Shown here piece by piece: positions 43,252 to 52,900 of a DNA stretch of 64,000 nucleotides (the first letter of the stretch is position 1; the number at the start of each line of letters is the position of its first letter). This stretch comes from Alloalcanivorax marinus. GTDB taxonomy: Bacteria; Pseudomonadota; Gammaproteobacteria; Pseudomonadales; Alcanivoracaceae. The notes under the pieces were generated by a model. That model ran no database searches and was not told the origin of the DNA. It saw only the letters and a list, made by a program, of their open reading frames with translations. Where the stretch lies: positions 558,001 through 622,000 of the forward strand of contig NZ_JAEKJB010000008.1 of assembly GCF_016785095.1 (NCBI RefSeq). The letters run 5' to 3'. A program made the translations under genes and the position numbers.

Positions 43252-44493
43252 ATGTCCGTTGTGCTGCTTGTTCTCGTGGCTCTCGGGTTCGTGTCCATCG
43301 TGGCGGAGGACCTGGTCCACATCGATAAAGCCAAGACCACCCTGTTCTTCGGGTCCCTGGTCTGGGTGCTGCATTTCATCTTTCCCCCGGCCGGCGAAAC
43401 CCTTGAAGGGTTGATGGCGTCCCTGGATGACAACCTGCTCGACATCGCCTCCCTGTGGCTGTTCCTGATGGCCGCCATGACCCTGGTGGCGTATCTGTCG
43501 CACAAAGGGGTGATCGACGGCATCGTCAACGCCCTGCTGCCGGAGCGCATGAGCGAACGCAAGCTGATGCTGCTCACCGGCTTGTTCGCGTTCTGCTTCT
43601 CATCCATGGCCGACAACATCACCGCCACCCTGGTGTGCATCGCGGTGCTGATGAACCTGCGTCTGCCCCGGAAGAAAATGCTGCGTTACGTGGTGCTGGT
43701 GGTGTTCTCGGTGAACGCCGGCGGCACAGCGCTGATCACCGGCGATGTTACTACATTGATGATTTTCCTGGCCGACAAGGTGGAAATCCCGGATCTGATT
43801 CTGCTCAGCCTGCCGGCCTTCATGGCGGTGGCGGTGCTGTCGCTGTTGCTGTCCCGAGGCCTGACCGGGGAGTTGGTGATGGAGAAGCGCCACACCGAGG
43901 TCGCCAACGGCGACAAGGCGGTGGCGGTGCTGTTTTTCTGCACCATCCTGAGCACCATTTTCGGCAATGTGTTTTTCGGCATTCCGCCGGTGCTGACGTT
44001 CCTGTTCGGGCTGTCGCTGATGTTCATGGTGGTGCAGTTCCTGAACCGCGACGAGCCGACCCTGGATTACATCCGCAAGATCGAGTTCGACACCCTGCTG
44101 TTCTTCCTGGGCGTACTGCTGCTGGTGGGCATGCTCAAGGAACAGGGGGTGCTGGCCTACTTCCCGAAACTCTACGACTTCCTGCCACCGCTGGCCGCCA
44201 ACTATGTGATGGGCCTGGTGTCGTCGCTGTTCGATAACGTGCCGCTGACCGCCGCCCTGCTCAACTCCGGCATCAGCATGACCCTGGATCAGTGGCTGAC
44301 CCTGACCTACGCGGTGGGCGTGGGCGGCTCCCTGCTGGTGATCGGCTCCGCCGCCGGCGTGGTGGCGATGAGCAAGGTGGACGGTCTCACCTTCGGCAGC
44401 TACCTGAAGTACTCCGGCTACCTGCTGGTGGCCTACACGGTGGGTTTCCTCGGCGTGCTGGCCCTGGGCTCACTGCTCCAGGCCGCCGGCTAG
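43252..44493 (+). CDS. nhaD: Sodium/proton antiporter NhaD
   Basis: The 413-residue NhaD/ArsB-type transporter has about 12 helices. It shows LDDNLLDIASLWLFLMAAMT, SSMADNITATLVCIAVLMNL with the conserved Asp-Asn pair, LITGDVTTLMIFLADK, and FDNVPLTAALLNSGIS near the end. It exports Na+ or Li+ in exchange for protons at alkaline pH, which suits a marine or salt-tolerant host. Monocistronic on the plus strand. Confidence 0.92.
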   Translation: MSVVLLVLVALGFVSIVAEDLVHIDKAKTTLFFGSLVWVLHFIFPPAGETLEGLMASLDDNLLDIASLWLFLMAAMTLVAYLSHKGVIDGIVNALLPERMSERKLMLLTGLFAFCFSSMADNITATLVCIAVLMNLRLPRKKMLRYVVLVVFSVNAGGTALITGDVTTLMIFLADKVEIPDLILLSLPAFMAVAVLSLLLSRGLTGELVMEKRHTEVANGDKAVAVLFFCTILSTIFGNVFFGIPPVLTFLFGLSLMFMVVQFLNRDEPTLDYIRKIEFDTLLFFLGVLLLVGMLKEQGVLAYFPKLYDFLPPLAANYVMGLVSSLFDNVPLTAALLNSGISMTLDQWLTLTYAVGVGGSLLVIGSAAGVVAMSKVDGLTFGSYLKYSGYLLVAYTVGFLGVLALGSLLQAAG

Positions 44494-44520
44494 CCCCCCA
44501 CGCCGACGCCGGCTAGCGCC

Positions 44521-45315
44521 CTAAACCCACAGCACCGAGCTGACGTTCGCCGCGCCCATGCGGCCGGCGAACACCCGCCCGGGCCGGTCACCGGCGGCGC
44601 CGGCGCACACCAGCGCCGGCATCAGGTGTTCCTCGCGGGGATGGGCGAACGCGCCGCCCGGCGCGGCCCGCCATTGATCCAGCCGCCGCCCCCGTTCGAG
44701 CGTCGACAGCCCAGGCTCGGCCAGGGTGTCGCGCAGCCAGTCCTCGAACGCCCGGTTTGCTTCCAGGGCCGCCAGCGAACGGTCCCGGCCCATCAGCACC
44801 GCCATGTTGTGGAATGAGGAGCCGGAGCCGATCAGCGCCACGCCATCATTCAGCAACGGCGCCAGCGCCGCGCCCAGCCGCCGGTGCAGAGCCGGCTCCA
44901 GGGAGGAATGCACCGACATCTCCACCACCGGCACGTCCGCCGCCGGGTACATCAGCGACAGAGGCACGAACACGCCGTGGTCCAGACCGCGTTCCTGGTC
45001 CACCGATGCCGGCACCCCGGCGTCCTCCAACAGCGCCCGGGCCCTTTCCGCCAGCGCCGGCTGCCCCGGCACCGGATAGCGCAGCGAGTAGGCCGCTTCC
45101 GGGAAGCCGTAGTAGTCGTGGATCAACGACGGCGACGGATGGCCGGTCAGCGACACCGGCGACGCTTCCCAATGGGCGCTCACCAACAGGATCGCCTTCG
45201 GCGTCGGCGCGACCGCCGCCAACTCCCGCAGGGACGCCACCAGCTCCCGGTGGCCGGGGTCGTTCAGCAGCGGCAGCGGGCCACCACCGTGGGTGAGGTA
45301 AGCGATGTAGGACAT
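44521..45315 (-). CDS. Extradiol-type (DODA/LigB) dioxygenase
   Basis: The 264-residue class III extradiol enzyme has YLTHGGGPLPLL with metal His near residue 9, SAHWEASPVSLTG with a second His near 47, GLDHGVFVPLSLMYP near 110 and GSGSSFHNM near 165. Family members cleave catechols, including the plant DODA and bacterial YgiD. The substrate here is not known. I start at MSYIAYLTHGGG (45315); upstream residues are not family-like. It is convergent with nhaD. Confidence 0.88.
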   Translation of the reverse strand: MSYIAYLTHGGGPLPLLNDPGHRELVASLRELAAVAPTPKAILLVSAHWEASPVSLTGHPSPSLIHDYYGFPEAAYSLRYPVPGQPALAERARALLEDAGVPASVDQERGLDHGVFVPLSLMYPAADVPVVEMSVHSSLEPALHRRLGAALAPLLNDGVALIGSGSSFHNMAVLMGRDRSLAALEANRAFEDWLRDTLAEPGLSTLERGRRLDQWRAAPGGAFAHPREEHLMPALVCAGAAGDRPGRVFAGRMGAANVSSVLWV

Positions 45316-45411
45316 GACGTTCTCCCGATATGGACCTTCAGGATACGCCGCCCGACACCGGCGATGGATTGAACCATTGACGCGGTGCCATCGATTTTTC
45401 CGGGCCAACGC

Positions 45412-46875
45412 TCAGCGGCACCCCTCCGCCCCCACCGGCACATTGGTAAGCAGAAGGTAGCGACGATCCTTCGCCAGCGCGAACAACGGCACCGACAGGC
45501 CGCGCTCAAAAGCGGCCCGCTCCCGGGGCCGCACCGCCAGATAAAGCGGTCGCCCGGGCGCCGACCGGAGCACCTGCCGGGCCTGCTCCGGTGTCCAGAC
45601 GCGAGGCGCCTCGCGGCCGTAATAACGGGCCGAGAACGGCACTTCGTCCAGATACACCAGGGGCGCCCAAAGGGCGGCGGGCTGCCGTTGATAGCAGGCC
45701 AGCAACGCCTTTTCGGTACGCAGGGTGCCCGGGTTCGCGAGCACATAGGCGCCCGCCACCAGGGACAACACCGGCACCGTCAACGCCAGCCCCGGCACCC
45801 AGCGCGATGCCCGCCCGCGCCCGCCCAGGGCCCGGGTCAACAACAACGCCATGAACGGCAACCCGGGCAGCACATAGGTGGCCAGAATATTTCCGGAAAA
45901 GGTGAAAAACAGAGTAGGCACGAAGGCGGCCGGAATCAGCAACCGGTTGTCGTTATCGCGGAGCGCCGCGCGCAGCCGGGCGCGCCCCTCGGCATCACGG
46001 AGCCGGGCCGGCAGTAGCACCAGCGCCCACAGGGACCAGGGGAAGGCGGCGTACAGCGTCAGTAACCAGATGGTGCCCCGAGGCTGGTCGTGGGCGGTGC
46101 CATAACGGTCACCGGACCAGCCGGCGTCGAGGAAACGCTGAAAGTGCTCGCCAACGATGAAGTAATGCAGGAACCCCGGCGTCTTGTGTTCGGCGGCCAG
46201 GTACCAGGGCAACGTCAGCAGCAGCGTGACCAGCCCGCCGCGCCACCAGGGTAGCCGATGCCACAGTTGCCACCAGCCACCGCTCCATAGCGCCCACGCG
46301 AACAACGGCGTGCCCACCAACACCAGGGCCAGTGGCCCCTTGGCCAGCAACGCCACCACCAGACCGAGAAAGAACAACGCGCCCCAGGGCCGCCCCTCAC
46401 CACGCAGTACCAGCCCGGCGGCAACCAGGGAGGTAGTGGTTCCCAGAGCCAGGAACGGATCGGTAAGCACCGCGCCGGCGCACACGAACAGCAAGCCGGA
46501 TGACGCCGCGATCAGTGCCGCCACCGGGGCGCTATCGCGGCCGCTCAGGCTGCGCGCGTAACGGGCCACCAACGCCAGGATCAGCAGACAGGCCAGCCAG
46601 GACGGCAGGCGCAGCGCCAGCTCGTTGCCGCCCAGGGTCAGAAAAGACAGTGCCTGTACCCAGAACGCCAGCGGCGGCTTGCCCCAGAACGGTACGCCGG
46701 GGGCAAACCAGGGCGTGATCCAGTCGCCGGTCACCGCCATCAGCCGGGCAATGGCGCCGTAGCGCGCCTCGGTGGTATCGGTGAGAGGCAGCAGCGCCAT
46801 GGTCGGCAACCGGCTTAACACGACCACCGCCAGCAACACCCACGGCGCGATCCGGCGGCTAGCCGGCATCCGCAT
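45412..46875 (-). CDS. ArnT-like glycosyltransferase (PMT family)
   Basis: The 487-residue membrane enzyme has about 12 helices and the GT-C signature: LTDTTEARYGAIARLMAVTG near residue 34 with catalytic acidic pair, WITPWFAPGVPFWGKPPLAF near 56, and a periplasmic loop around 250-290. ArnT moves 4-amino-4-deoxy-L-arabinose from undecaprenyl phosphate to lipid A; related PMT proteins move other sugars. The donor is probably made by the neighbouring GT2 protein and flipped by GtrA. It overlaps the GT2 gene by 17 bases. Confidence 0.88.
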   Translation of the reverse strand: MRMPASRRIAPWVLLAVVVLSRLPTMALLPLTDTTEARYGAIARLMAVTGDWITPWFAPGVPFWGKPPLAFWVQALSFLTLGGNELALRLPSWLACLLILALVARYARSLSGRDSAPVAALIAASSGLLFVCAGAVLTDPFLALGTTTSLVAAGLVLRGEGRPWGALFFLGLVVALLAKGPLALVLVGTPLFAWALWSGGWWQLWHRLPWWRGGLVTLLLTLPWYLAAEHKTPGFLHYFIVGEHFQRFLDAGWSGDRYGTAHDQPRGTIWLLTLYAAFPWSLWALVLLPARLRDAEGRARLRAALRDNDNRLLIPAAFVPTLFFTFSGNILATYVLPGLPFMALLLTRALGGRGRASRWVPGLALTVPVLSLVAGAYVLANPGTLRTEKALLACYQRQPAALWAPLVYLDEVPFSARYYGREAPRVWTPEQARQVLRSAPGRPLYLAVRPRERAAFERGLSVPLFALAKDRRYLLLTNVPVGAEGCR

Positions 46876-47860
46876 GGGGCACTCCCAGGGAGCGGCGCCG
46901 GGGCGGCGCCGGCTCGCGGCGGAGGCTGGCGCGATCCACCACGTCACGCACCAGATAGATCGGCCTTTGCTTGGTTTCCAGATATACCTTGCCGACGTAC
47001 TCGCCCACGATGCCGATGGTCAGCAACTGCAGCCCGCCAAGAAAAGTAATCAGCGCCGTCAGGGAGGGATAACCGCGCACCGCCACCCCGAACATCAGCG
47101 CCTTGGCGATGATCCACAATCCGTAGCCCCCTCCCAGCATGGCGGCCAGGGCACCAATCACCGCCGCCCAACGCAACGGCGCCACGGAAAACGAGGTAAT
47201 GCCTTCCAGCGCCAGGCCCACCAGTCGCCAATACCCCCACTTGCTATCGCCGGCGACCCGCGCCTCACGGTCATAGCGCAATACCACGGTGGGCAGACCG
47301 ACCCAGGCGAACAGCCCCTTCATATACCGGTTGCGCTCGTCCAGCCGTCTCATCGCCTCCACCGCGCGCCGGCTCATCAACCGGAAGTCCCCGGTATCGG
47401 CGGGAATGTCCGAGCGGCTCAAACCACGCAGCAAACGATAAAAGAGATGAGCGCTGATCCGTTTAAGGCGGGTTTCGCCGGGCCGCGAGCGGCGCTGCAT
47501 GAGCACCACGTCGGCGCCGGCGCGCCAACGCTGGATCATCGCTGGTATGCGCTCGGGCGGGTCCTGAAGGTCCGCGTCCAGCACCACCACCGCCTCGCCG
47601 CGGGCATGATCCAGGCCGGCGGTAAGCGCCGCCTCCTTGCCGAAGTTCCGGGACAAACGCACCACGCGAATCCAGGGGCGCTCGGTGCATCGCGCCATCA
47701 GCCATTCAGCGCCGCCATCGGTACCGCCGTCGTCAACGAAAACCGCCTCGAACGGCAGACCGGTGCCCGCCATCACCCGCGCCAGTCTTGCCACGCATTC
47801 CGGCAACACTTCGCGCTCGTTGTAGAACGGCACCACCAGGCTGATCACCGGTTCCGCCAT
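46859..47860 (-). CDS. GT2 polyprenyl-phosphate glycosyltransferase (GtrB/ArnC type)
   Basis: The 333-residue protein has an N-terminal GT-A domain (SLVVPFYNEREVLPECVARL, VVLDADLQDPPERIPAMIQR with the DxD-like metal site) and two C-terminal transmembrane helices. It makes a polyprenyl-phosphate sugar on the cytosolic side, the donor for the ArnT-like protein. I start at MAEPVISLVVPF; the ten residues upstream are not conserved-looking. Confidence 0.9.
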   Translation of the reverse strand: MAEPVISLVVPFYNEREVLPECVARLARVMAGTGLPFEAVFVDDGGTDGGAEWLMARCTERPWIRVVRLSRNFGKEAALTAGLDHARGEAVVVLDADLQDPPERIPAMIQRWRAGADVVLMQRRSRPGETRLKRISAHLFYRLLRGLSRSDIPADTGDFRLMSRRAVEAMRRLDERNRYMKGLFAWVGLPTVVLRYDREARVAGDSKWGYWRLVGLALEGITSFSVAPLRWAAVIGALAAMLGGGYGLWIIAKALMFGVAVRGYPSLTALITFLGGLQLLTIGIVGEYVGKVYLETKQRPIYLVRDVVDRASLRREPAPPRRRSLGVPHADAG

Positions 47861-47864
47861 GGTT

Positions 47865-48260
47865 CTAACCCGTGGGATGAGAGCCGTCATGGAAGACCCA
47901 CCTTTTGTAGAGCGTGTAGTTACTCAACGCCACCAGAGCGGTGGTCAATACCTGGGCCGGCGCCACCGCCAGAGCCAGCGTCTGGTGAAGGAATACAAAG
48001 AACACGCCGTTCAATACCCAGCCCAGTACACAGGTCACCGCGTAACCGGGGAGCGCGCCGGCGGGACGGCCGCCTGCGAAGGTCCACTTTTGCTGCAGGG
48101 GGTAATTAGTGGTCGCCCCGGCCAGGGCACCACCGGCGGTGGCGACCGCCGGCGCCAGACCCACCGCGATCAATCCGGCCATCGACAGCCAGTGGACCAG
48201 GGTCGCCATGCCTCCGGAGCATAAGAACCGTAGCGGTCGGGTGGCGCGGGCGAATTCCAT
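47865..48260 (-). CDS. GtrA-like polyprenyl-phosphate sugar flippase
   Basis: The 131-residue protein has four transmembrane helices and the GtrA pattern: RFLCSGGMATLVHWLSMAGL near residue 10, TNYPLQQKWTFAG near 50, and a final SNYTLYKRWVFH. GtrA proteins are thought to flip the lipid-linked sugar made by GtrB-type enzymes. Its ATG shares one base with the stop of the methyltransferase (TAATG), and it ends four bases before the GT2 gene. Confidence 0.9.
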   Translation of the reverse strand: MEFARATRPLRFLCSGGMATLVHWLSMAGLIAVGLAPAVATAGGALAGATTNYPLQQKWTFAGGRPAGALPGYAVTCVLGWVLNGVFFVFLHQTLALAVAPAQVLTTALVALSNYTLYKRWVFHDGSHPTG

Positions 48261-48907
48261 TAGCGGCTCTTGCGCACGAAGCGGGCCAGGTGCAGCGAAT
48301 GGAGAAAACGCCGCTGAGCCAGGTCGCGATCCAGTTGAAAACCTTCCGCCTTCAGGTCCGCCACCAGCTCGCTCAGGGACGTATGGTTCTGGCGGTGGCG
48401 GCGACCGCCCAGGGCGGCGCGCAGGCGCCGCTTGAGGCCGGTGAATGACCACGGCGACAAGTAAGACACCAGCAGGTAACCGTCACAGACCCGCGCCATC
48501 TCGCGCACCAGAGCAAGGCGCCGGGCGCGCTCCTGGAAGTGATGCAGCAGGCGGAAGCACACCACCGCCTGGAAGGCCCGGTCCTCCCAGGGCAGCGCGA
48601 ACACATCGCCCTCGCGCACCTCGGCGTCCGCGCCATCGGTGGCCAGCAAAGTCCGGGTGTGAACTACCGCCGCGGAGCCAAGATCCAGGGCCGCCACGCG
48701 CAGGTCCCGTTCCGCCAGCCACAGGCTCAGGCGGCCGGCGCCGCATGGCGCGTCAAGCACCCGCGACCCGGGCGGCAAGGCCGGAAACGCCCGCGCCACC
48801 AGCGCCATTTCCGCGTGGTGCTTGGCGGGCTTACGCCGCGTGTAATGCTGTACCGCGCTCGGCTCCGCTTTTACGCGGCGCCGGTCCGGCAGGGTTTGTT
48901 CAGACAT
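48260..48907 (-). CDS. Class I SAM-dependent methyltransferase
   Basis: The 215-residue protein has SAM motif I VLDAPCGAGRLSLWLAER near residue 50, acidic motif II and VCFRLLHHFQERARR near motif IV. The substrate is unknown; in this operon a sugar or lipid A precursor is a reasonable guess. The ATG at 48907 overlaps the end of the kinase gene by eight bases; ATG 48922 is an alternative. Confidence 0.85.
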   Translation of the reverse strand: MSEQTLPDRRRVKAEPSAVQHYTRRKPAKHHAEMALVARAFPALPPGSRVLDAPCGAGRLSLWLAERDLRVAALDLGSAAVVHTRTLLATDGADAEVREGDVFALPWEDRAFQAVVCFRLLHHFQERARRLALVREMARVCDGYLLVSYLSPWSFTGLKRRLRAALGGRRHRQNHTSLSELVADLKAEGFQLDRDLAQRRFLHSLHLARFVRKSR

Positions 48908-49625
48908 AATCAGGGATTCCATCGGGCGCGCGAGGCGCGGGCAGCTTCAAGCCGGGAGCGTAAAGGCAGGCGGTACGCAGCAGGCTGTCGCGACCGGCCT
49001 GGTCCAGAAAGGGCGCCCGGCGCAACAGTTGATCCAGATCGGAGCGGGCGGCGGCGGCCACGGTCAGCCGGCGACGCCAACGTTCCAGATCCAAAAGCCT
49101 TACCCGCAGAGTGATCGGGTCCACCAGAATATGGTCCGGGTAGCAGGCGCCATGCTGAAGACGGCGCCGGTGCAGCACCGCCAGGGCGGCGCCCACCGAT
49201 ACCAGCGCGCAGGCCAGATGCGCTCCGGGCATTCGCCCGGCCAGCACGGACAGCGGCACGAACCCCCGTGGCGCCCGGGTCACCAGGATCGCCTGGTCGC
49301 CTCGCTCCGCGTAGCAGACCCAGTCCACCACCGGCAGCGTCGGCGACCAGGACAGTGCCTGGAATTCGTGGAAATAGGTCGGCCGGAGACGGCCTCCGGT
49401 GGCCGGCGTGCGCCGGAACTGAGCCACCTGGCGCTTTACATAAAGGGTTTCCGCTTCACCGGTGGGCCCCGGCAGCGTCAAGCGGCTCACCGCGCTCCAG
49501 CCACCACGCCGGAAGTTGGGTGGTTCCACCCAATCAGCGGGCAGCCGCCACCAGTCATCGAACGTGAGCAAATCCCGGGCGCCAGGATCGGCGCACCAGC
49601 CCGGAGCGACATGCGTAATCGTCAT
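48900..49625 (-). CDS. InaA/WaaP-like lipopolysaccharide kinase family protein
   Basis: The 241-residue protein kinase-like fold has YVKRQVAQFRRTP (invariant Lys near residue 65), LQHGACYPDHILVD (catalytic loop, Asp near 164) and VRLLDLERWRR (metal-binding Asp). Related WaaP and InaA enzymes phosphorylate lipopolysaccharide core sugars. It is the first gene of the envelope-modification operon and has GAGAGGA about eight bases before the ATG. A PmrA-like box sits 51 bases upstream. Confidence 0.85.
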   Translation of the reverse strand: MTITHVAPGWCADPGARDLLTFDDWWRLPADWVEPPNFRRGGWSAVSRLTLPGPTGEAETLYVKRQVAQFRRTPATGGRLRPTYFHEFQALSWSPTLPVVDWVCYAERGDQAILVTRAPRGFVPLSVLAGRMPGAHLACALVSVGAALAVLHRRRLQHGACYPDHILVDPITLRVRLLDLERWRRRLTVAAAARSDLDQLLRRAPFLDQAGRDSLLRTACLYAPGLKLPAPRAPDGIPDYV

Positions 49626-49675
49626 GTCCCGGTCCTCTCTTCAGCCAAATCACCAAAGCAGGGTGGAACCGGGGA

Positions 49676-49692
49676 CTTAAGCGAGACTTAAC
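49676..49692. promoter_or_regulatory. PmrA-like box upstream of the envelope-modification operon
   Basis: CTTAAG-N5-CTTAAC matches the PmrA (BasR) consensus YTTAAK-N5-YTTAAK at 11 of 12 defined positions. It lies 51 bases before the InaA-type start. ArnT-type genes are classic PmrA targets in Salmonella and Pseudomonas. The pmrAB genes are not in this window. Confidence 0.55.
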
Positions 49693-49701
49693 GAAAAACA
49701 A

Positions 49702-49917
49702 TCAGTCCCGGTGACGCTCGAGACCTTCATTACGGCCGATGCGCAGCCCCGCCAGATGAGTGATACCGCGCAGACGCAACAGGGCCCAGACGCTGCCCGC
49801 CAGACCGATCACCGGTGCCAGATAGAGGGTATGGTCGGTGAGAAAATTAATCGCGAGGCTGCCAACCAGCATCAGAACGAACACCACCAGAAAGCCCCAG
49901 AACGGTCCCTTGCGCAT
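49702..49917 (-). CDS. Small two-helix membrane protein
   Basis: The 71-residue protein has two transmembrane helices (WGFLVVFVLMLVGSLAINFL and LYLAPVIGLAGSVWALLRL) and a basic C-terminal tail. No family is recognised. It lies between czcA and the kinase operon on the same strand, just upstream of the PmrA-like box; the ATG has GATATG spacing without a strong SD. Its separate status is supported by the helix pattern only. Confidence 0.55.
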   Translation of the reverse strand: MRKGPFWGFLVVFVLMLVGSLAINFLTDHTLYLAPVIGLAGSVWALLRLRGITHLAGLRIGRNEGLERHRD

Positions 49918-49994
49918 ATCCTCACCGACAATGACATTGGAATCGCCGGGCAGTGTAGCACCGGGAACCGCCCCGGGGCCCGGGGCGGCATGGG

Positions 49995-52900
49995 TCAGCG
50001 CTGCAGTTCGCGGATTTTATGTCGCGAGAACAGCGGGTAAAGGGCCGGCAGCACCAGCAGGGTGAGAGCGGTGGCGCTGAGCAGGCCGCCGACGATCACC
50101 GCCGCCAGCGGGCGCTGCACCTCGCTGCCGACGCCGGTGGCGAGCAGCATCGGGATCAACCCCAGCATGGAGGTAAGCGCGGTCATCAGCACGGGTCGTA
50201 GCCGCGAGACAGCGCCTTCGAACACCGCCTGCTCCACGCTTTCGCCGTCGCGCAGGCGGGCGTTGATGGCTTCCACCAGCACCACGCCGTTGAGCACGGC
50301 AACACCGAACAAGGTAATGAACCCCACCGAGCTGGGCACCGACAGGTACTGGCCGCTGAGCGCCAGGGACAGGATGCCGCCGATCAGCGCCAGGGGCACG
50401 TTGACCAGAATCAGCAGCGCCTGGGCCAGGGAACCGAACGCGAAGTACAGCAGCAGCGCGATCAACGCCACCGCCACCGGCACCACCAGCAGCAACCGTT
50501 GTTGGGCCCGTTGCTGGTTCTCGTACTGGCCGCCGATGTCGACGCTGTAGCCGGCGGGCAGCTCCACGTCCCGGTCGATGGCGGCGCGGATATCGCTCAC
50601 CACCGAGCCCAGATCGCGGCCGCTGACGTTGGCCTGTACCACCACCCGGCGCTGCACGTCGTCGCGGCTGATCTGCGGCGGCCCGCTGATCTGCTCCACC
50701 CGGGCCACATCGGCCAGGCGCACCCAGGCACCGTCCGGGGTCTCCAGACGCAGCTCGCGGATACGCTCGGCGTTGGCGCGGGCGTCCTCCGCCAACCGCA
50801 CCTGGATGTCATAGCGCTCATTGCCGTTGATCACCTGGCCGGCGCTGGCGCCACCCAGCCCCAGGCTGACCAGCTCCATGACCCGGTCCACGCTGAGGCC
50901 GTAACGGCTCAACGCGCGACGGTCCGGCTCCACTACCAGCTGCGCCTCGCCGGCGATCTGCTCGAGCTGCACGTCGGTGGCGCCGTCGACGCCGCCCACC
51001 ACCCGGTTGATGGCCTCGCCTTTTTCCCGCAGCACCGCCAGGTCCGGGCCGAACAGCTTGATGGCAAGCTGCGCCTTGACCCCGGAAAGCAGCTCATCCA
51101 CGCGCATGGCGATGGGCTGGGAAAAGTTGAACAGCAGCCCGGGGTGGCGGTTGAGCCGCGCCAGCATCTGGCGCTGCAAATCTTCACGGCTATTGGCGCT
51201 GGTCCACTGGTCCTGGGGCTTGAGGCCGATGTAGATTTCCACGTTGCTGACCGGCTCCGGGTCGCCGCCGATTTCCGCGCGGCCCACGCGGCTGAGCGCA
51301 TAGGTCACCTCCGGAAAGGTCATCAATTCCCGTTCCAGTTTGCGGCCCACCTCCTGGGAGGTGGCCAGGCTGGACGACGGCGCCAGCGTGACCCGCAAGG
51401 CCAGGGTACCCTCTTGCAGGGTGGGCACGAATTCTGTGCCCACGAAGGGCAACGTGGCCAGAACCAGCGCCAGCAGCCCCAGGGCACCGCCGATCACGGC
51501 CTTGCGCGCGCCCCGAGCACGCGCCAGCAGCCGCCGGTAGCCACGTTCCAGGGCCGCCACCGGACGGTTTTCCCGTTCCCGGGGCGGGCGGCGGAACATC
51601 AATGACGCCAACGCCGGCACCACCACCAGGGCCACCACCACGGCGGCGGCCATGGCCAGCATGATGCTCACCGCCAGAGGCTCGAACATCTTCGCCTCCA
51701 CGCCCTCGAAGGCGAACAGCGGCGCGAACACCACCAGAATGATGGTGGCGGCGAAAAATACCGGTCGCGCTACTTCCTGGGCGGCGTCCTTGATGCGCAG
51801 GGCTATGCCCTCCGGCGCGCTGGCGCCGGGCGGCGGCGCGCCCGTGCCAGGGTGGCGCGGGTCCGGTCGGTTCAGGTGCTTGAAGATGTTCTCCACCATC
51901 ACCACGGAGCCGTCCACCAGCATGCCGATGGCCACCGCCAGCCCCCCCAGGGACATCAGGTTGGCGGACATGCCCAACGACGCCATCACCAGCAACGCCA
52001 CGCCGATGGACAACGGGATCGACAGCAACACCAGCAGGGTGGCGCGCAGGTTCATCAAGAACAGCGCCAGCACCAGCACGATGAACAGAAACGCCAACAG
52101 CAGGGCGTTGACCACCGTGGATACCGCCTTCTCGACCAGACCGGCCTGATTATAGAAAGGCTCGAAACGCACGCCCTCGGGCAATGCCTGCTCGATGCGC
52201 GCCACCCGCGCCTCGATGCCATCGATGGTGGCCTTGGTATTGGCGCCCATGCGTTTGAGCACAATGCCCGCCACCACCTCACCCAGCGCCTCCGGGTCGC
52301 CGTCGGCGTCGCGCCGGGTCATGGTCAGGGCGCCCTGGCGAATTTCCGGGCCAAAGCCCACCTCCGCCAGGTCGCCAACGCGCACCAGGGTGCCGTTCAC
52401 CTCCTTGACCGGCATGGCGGCGATGTCCTCCAGGCCCTGCCGGCCATGGCCCACCCAGCCCATGCCACGGATCACCATCTGCTCGGCGCCGCGATCCAGA
52501 TACCAGCCACCGGCATTGCGGTTGTTGGCCCGGATGGTGTCCATGACGTCGCTGAGGGTCAGGTCATAGGCGAGCAGGCGGGTGGGATTCACGTTGACCT
52601 GGTACTGGCGCACCTCGCCCCCGTAACTGAGCACGTCGGTGACGCCGCCCACCGGCATGAGCAGCAGTTTCACCACCCAGTCGTTGAGGCTGCGGAGGGT
52701 CATGGCATCAATGCCGGAGCCCGGTTCAGCGGTGAGCAGGTACTGGTAAACCTGCCCCAGGCCGGAGGTATTGGGCCCCATCTCCGGGGTACCCACGCCG
52801 TCGGGGATATCCTCCCGCGCCGCCTGCAGCCGCTCGAACACCAGTTGCCGGGCGAAATAGATGTCGGTGCCTTCATCGAACACCACGGTGACGATGGACA

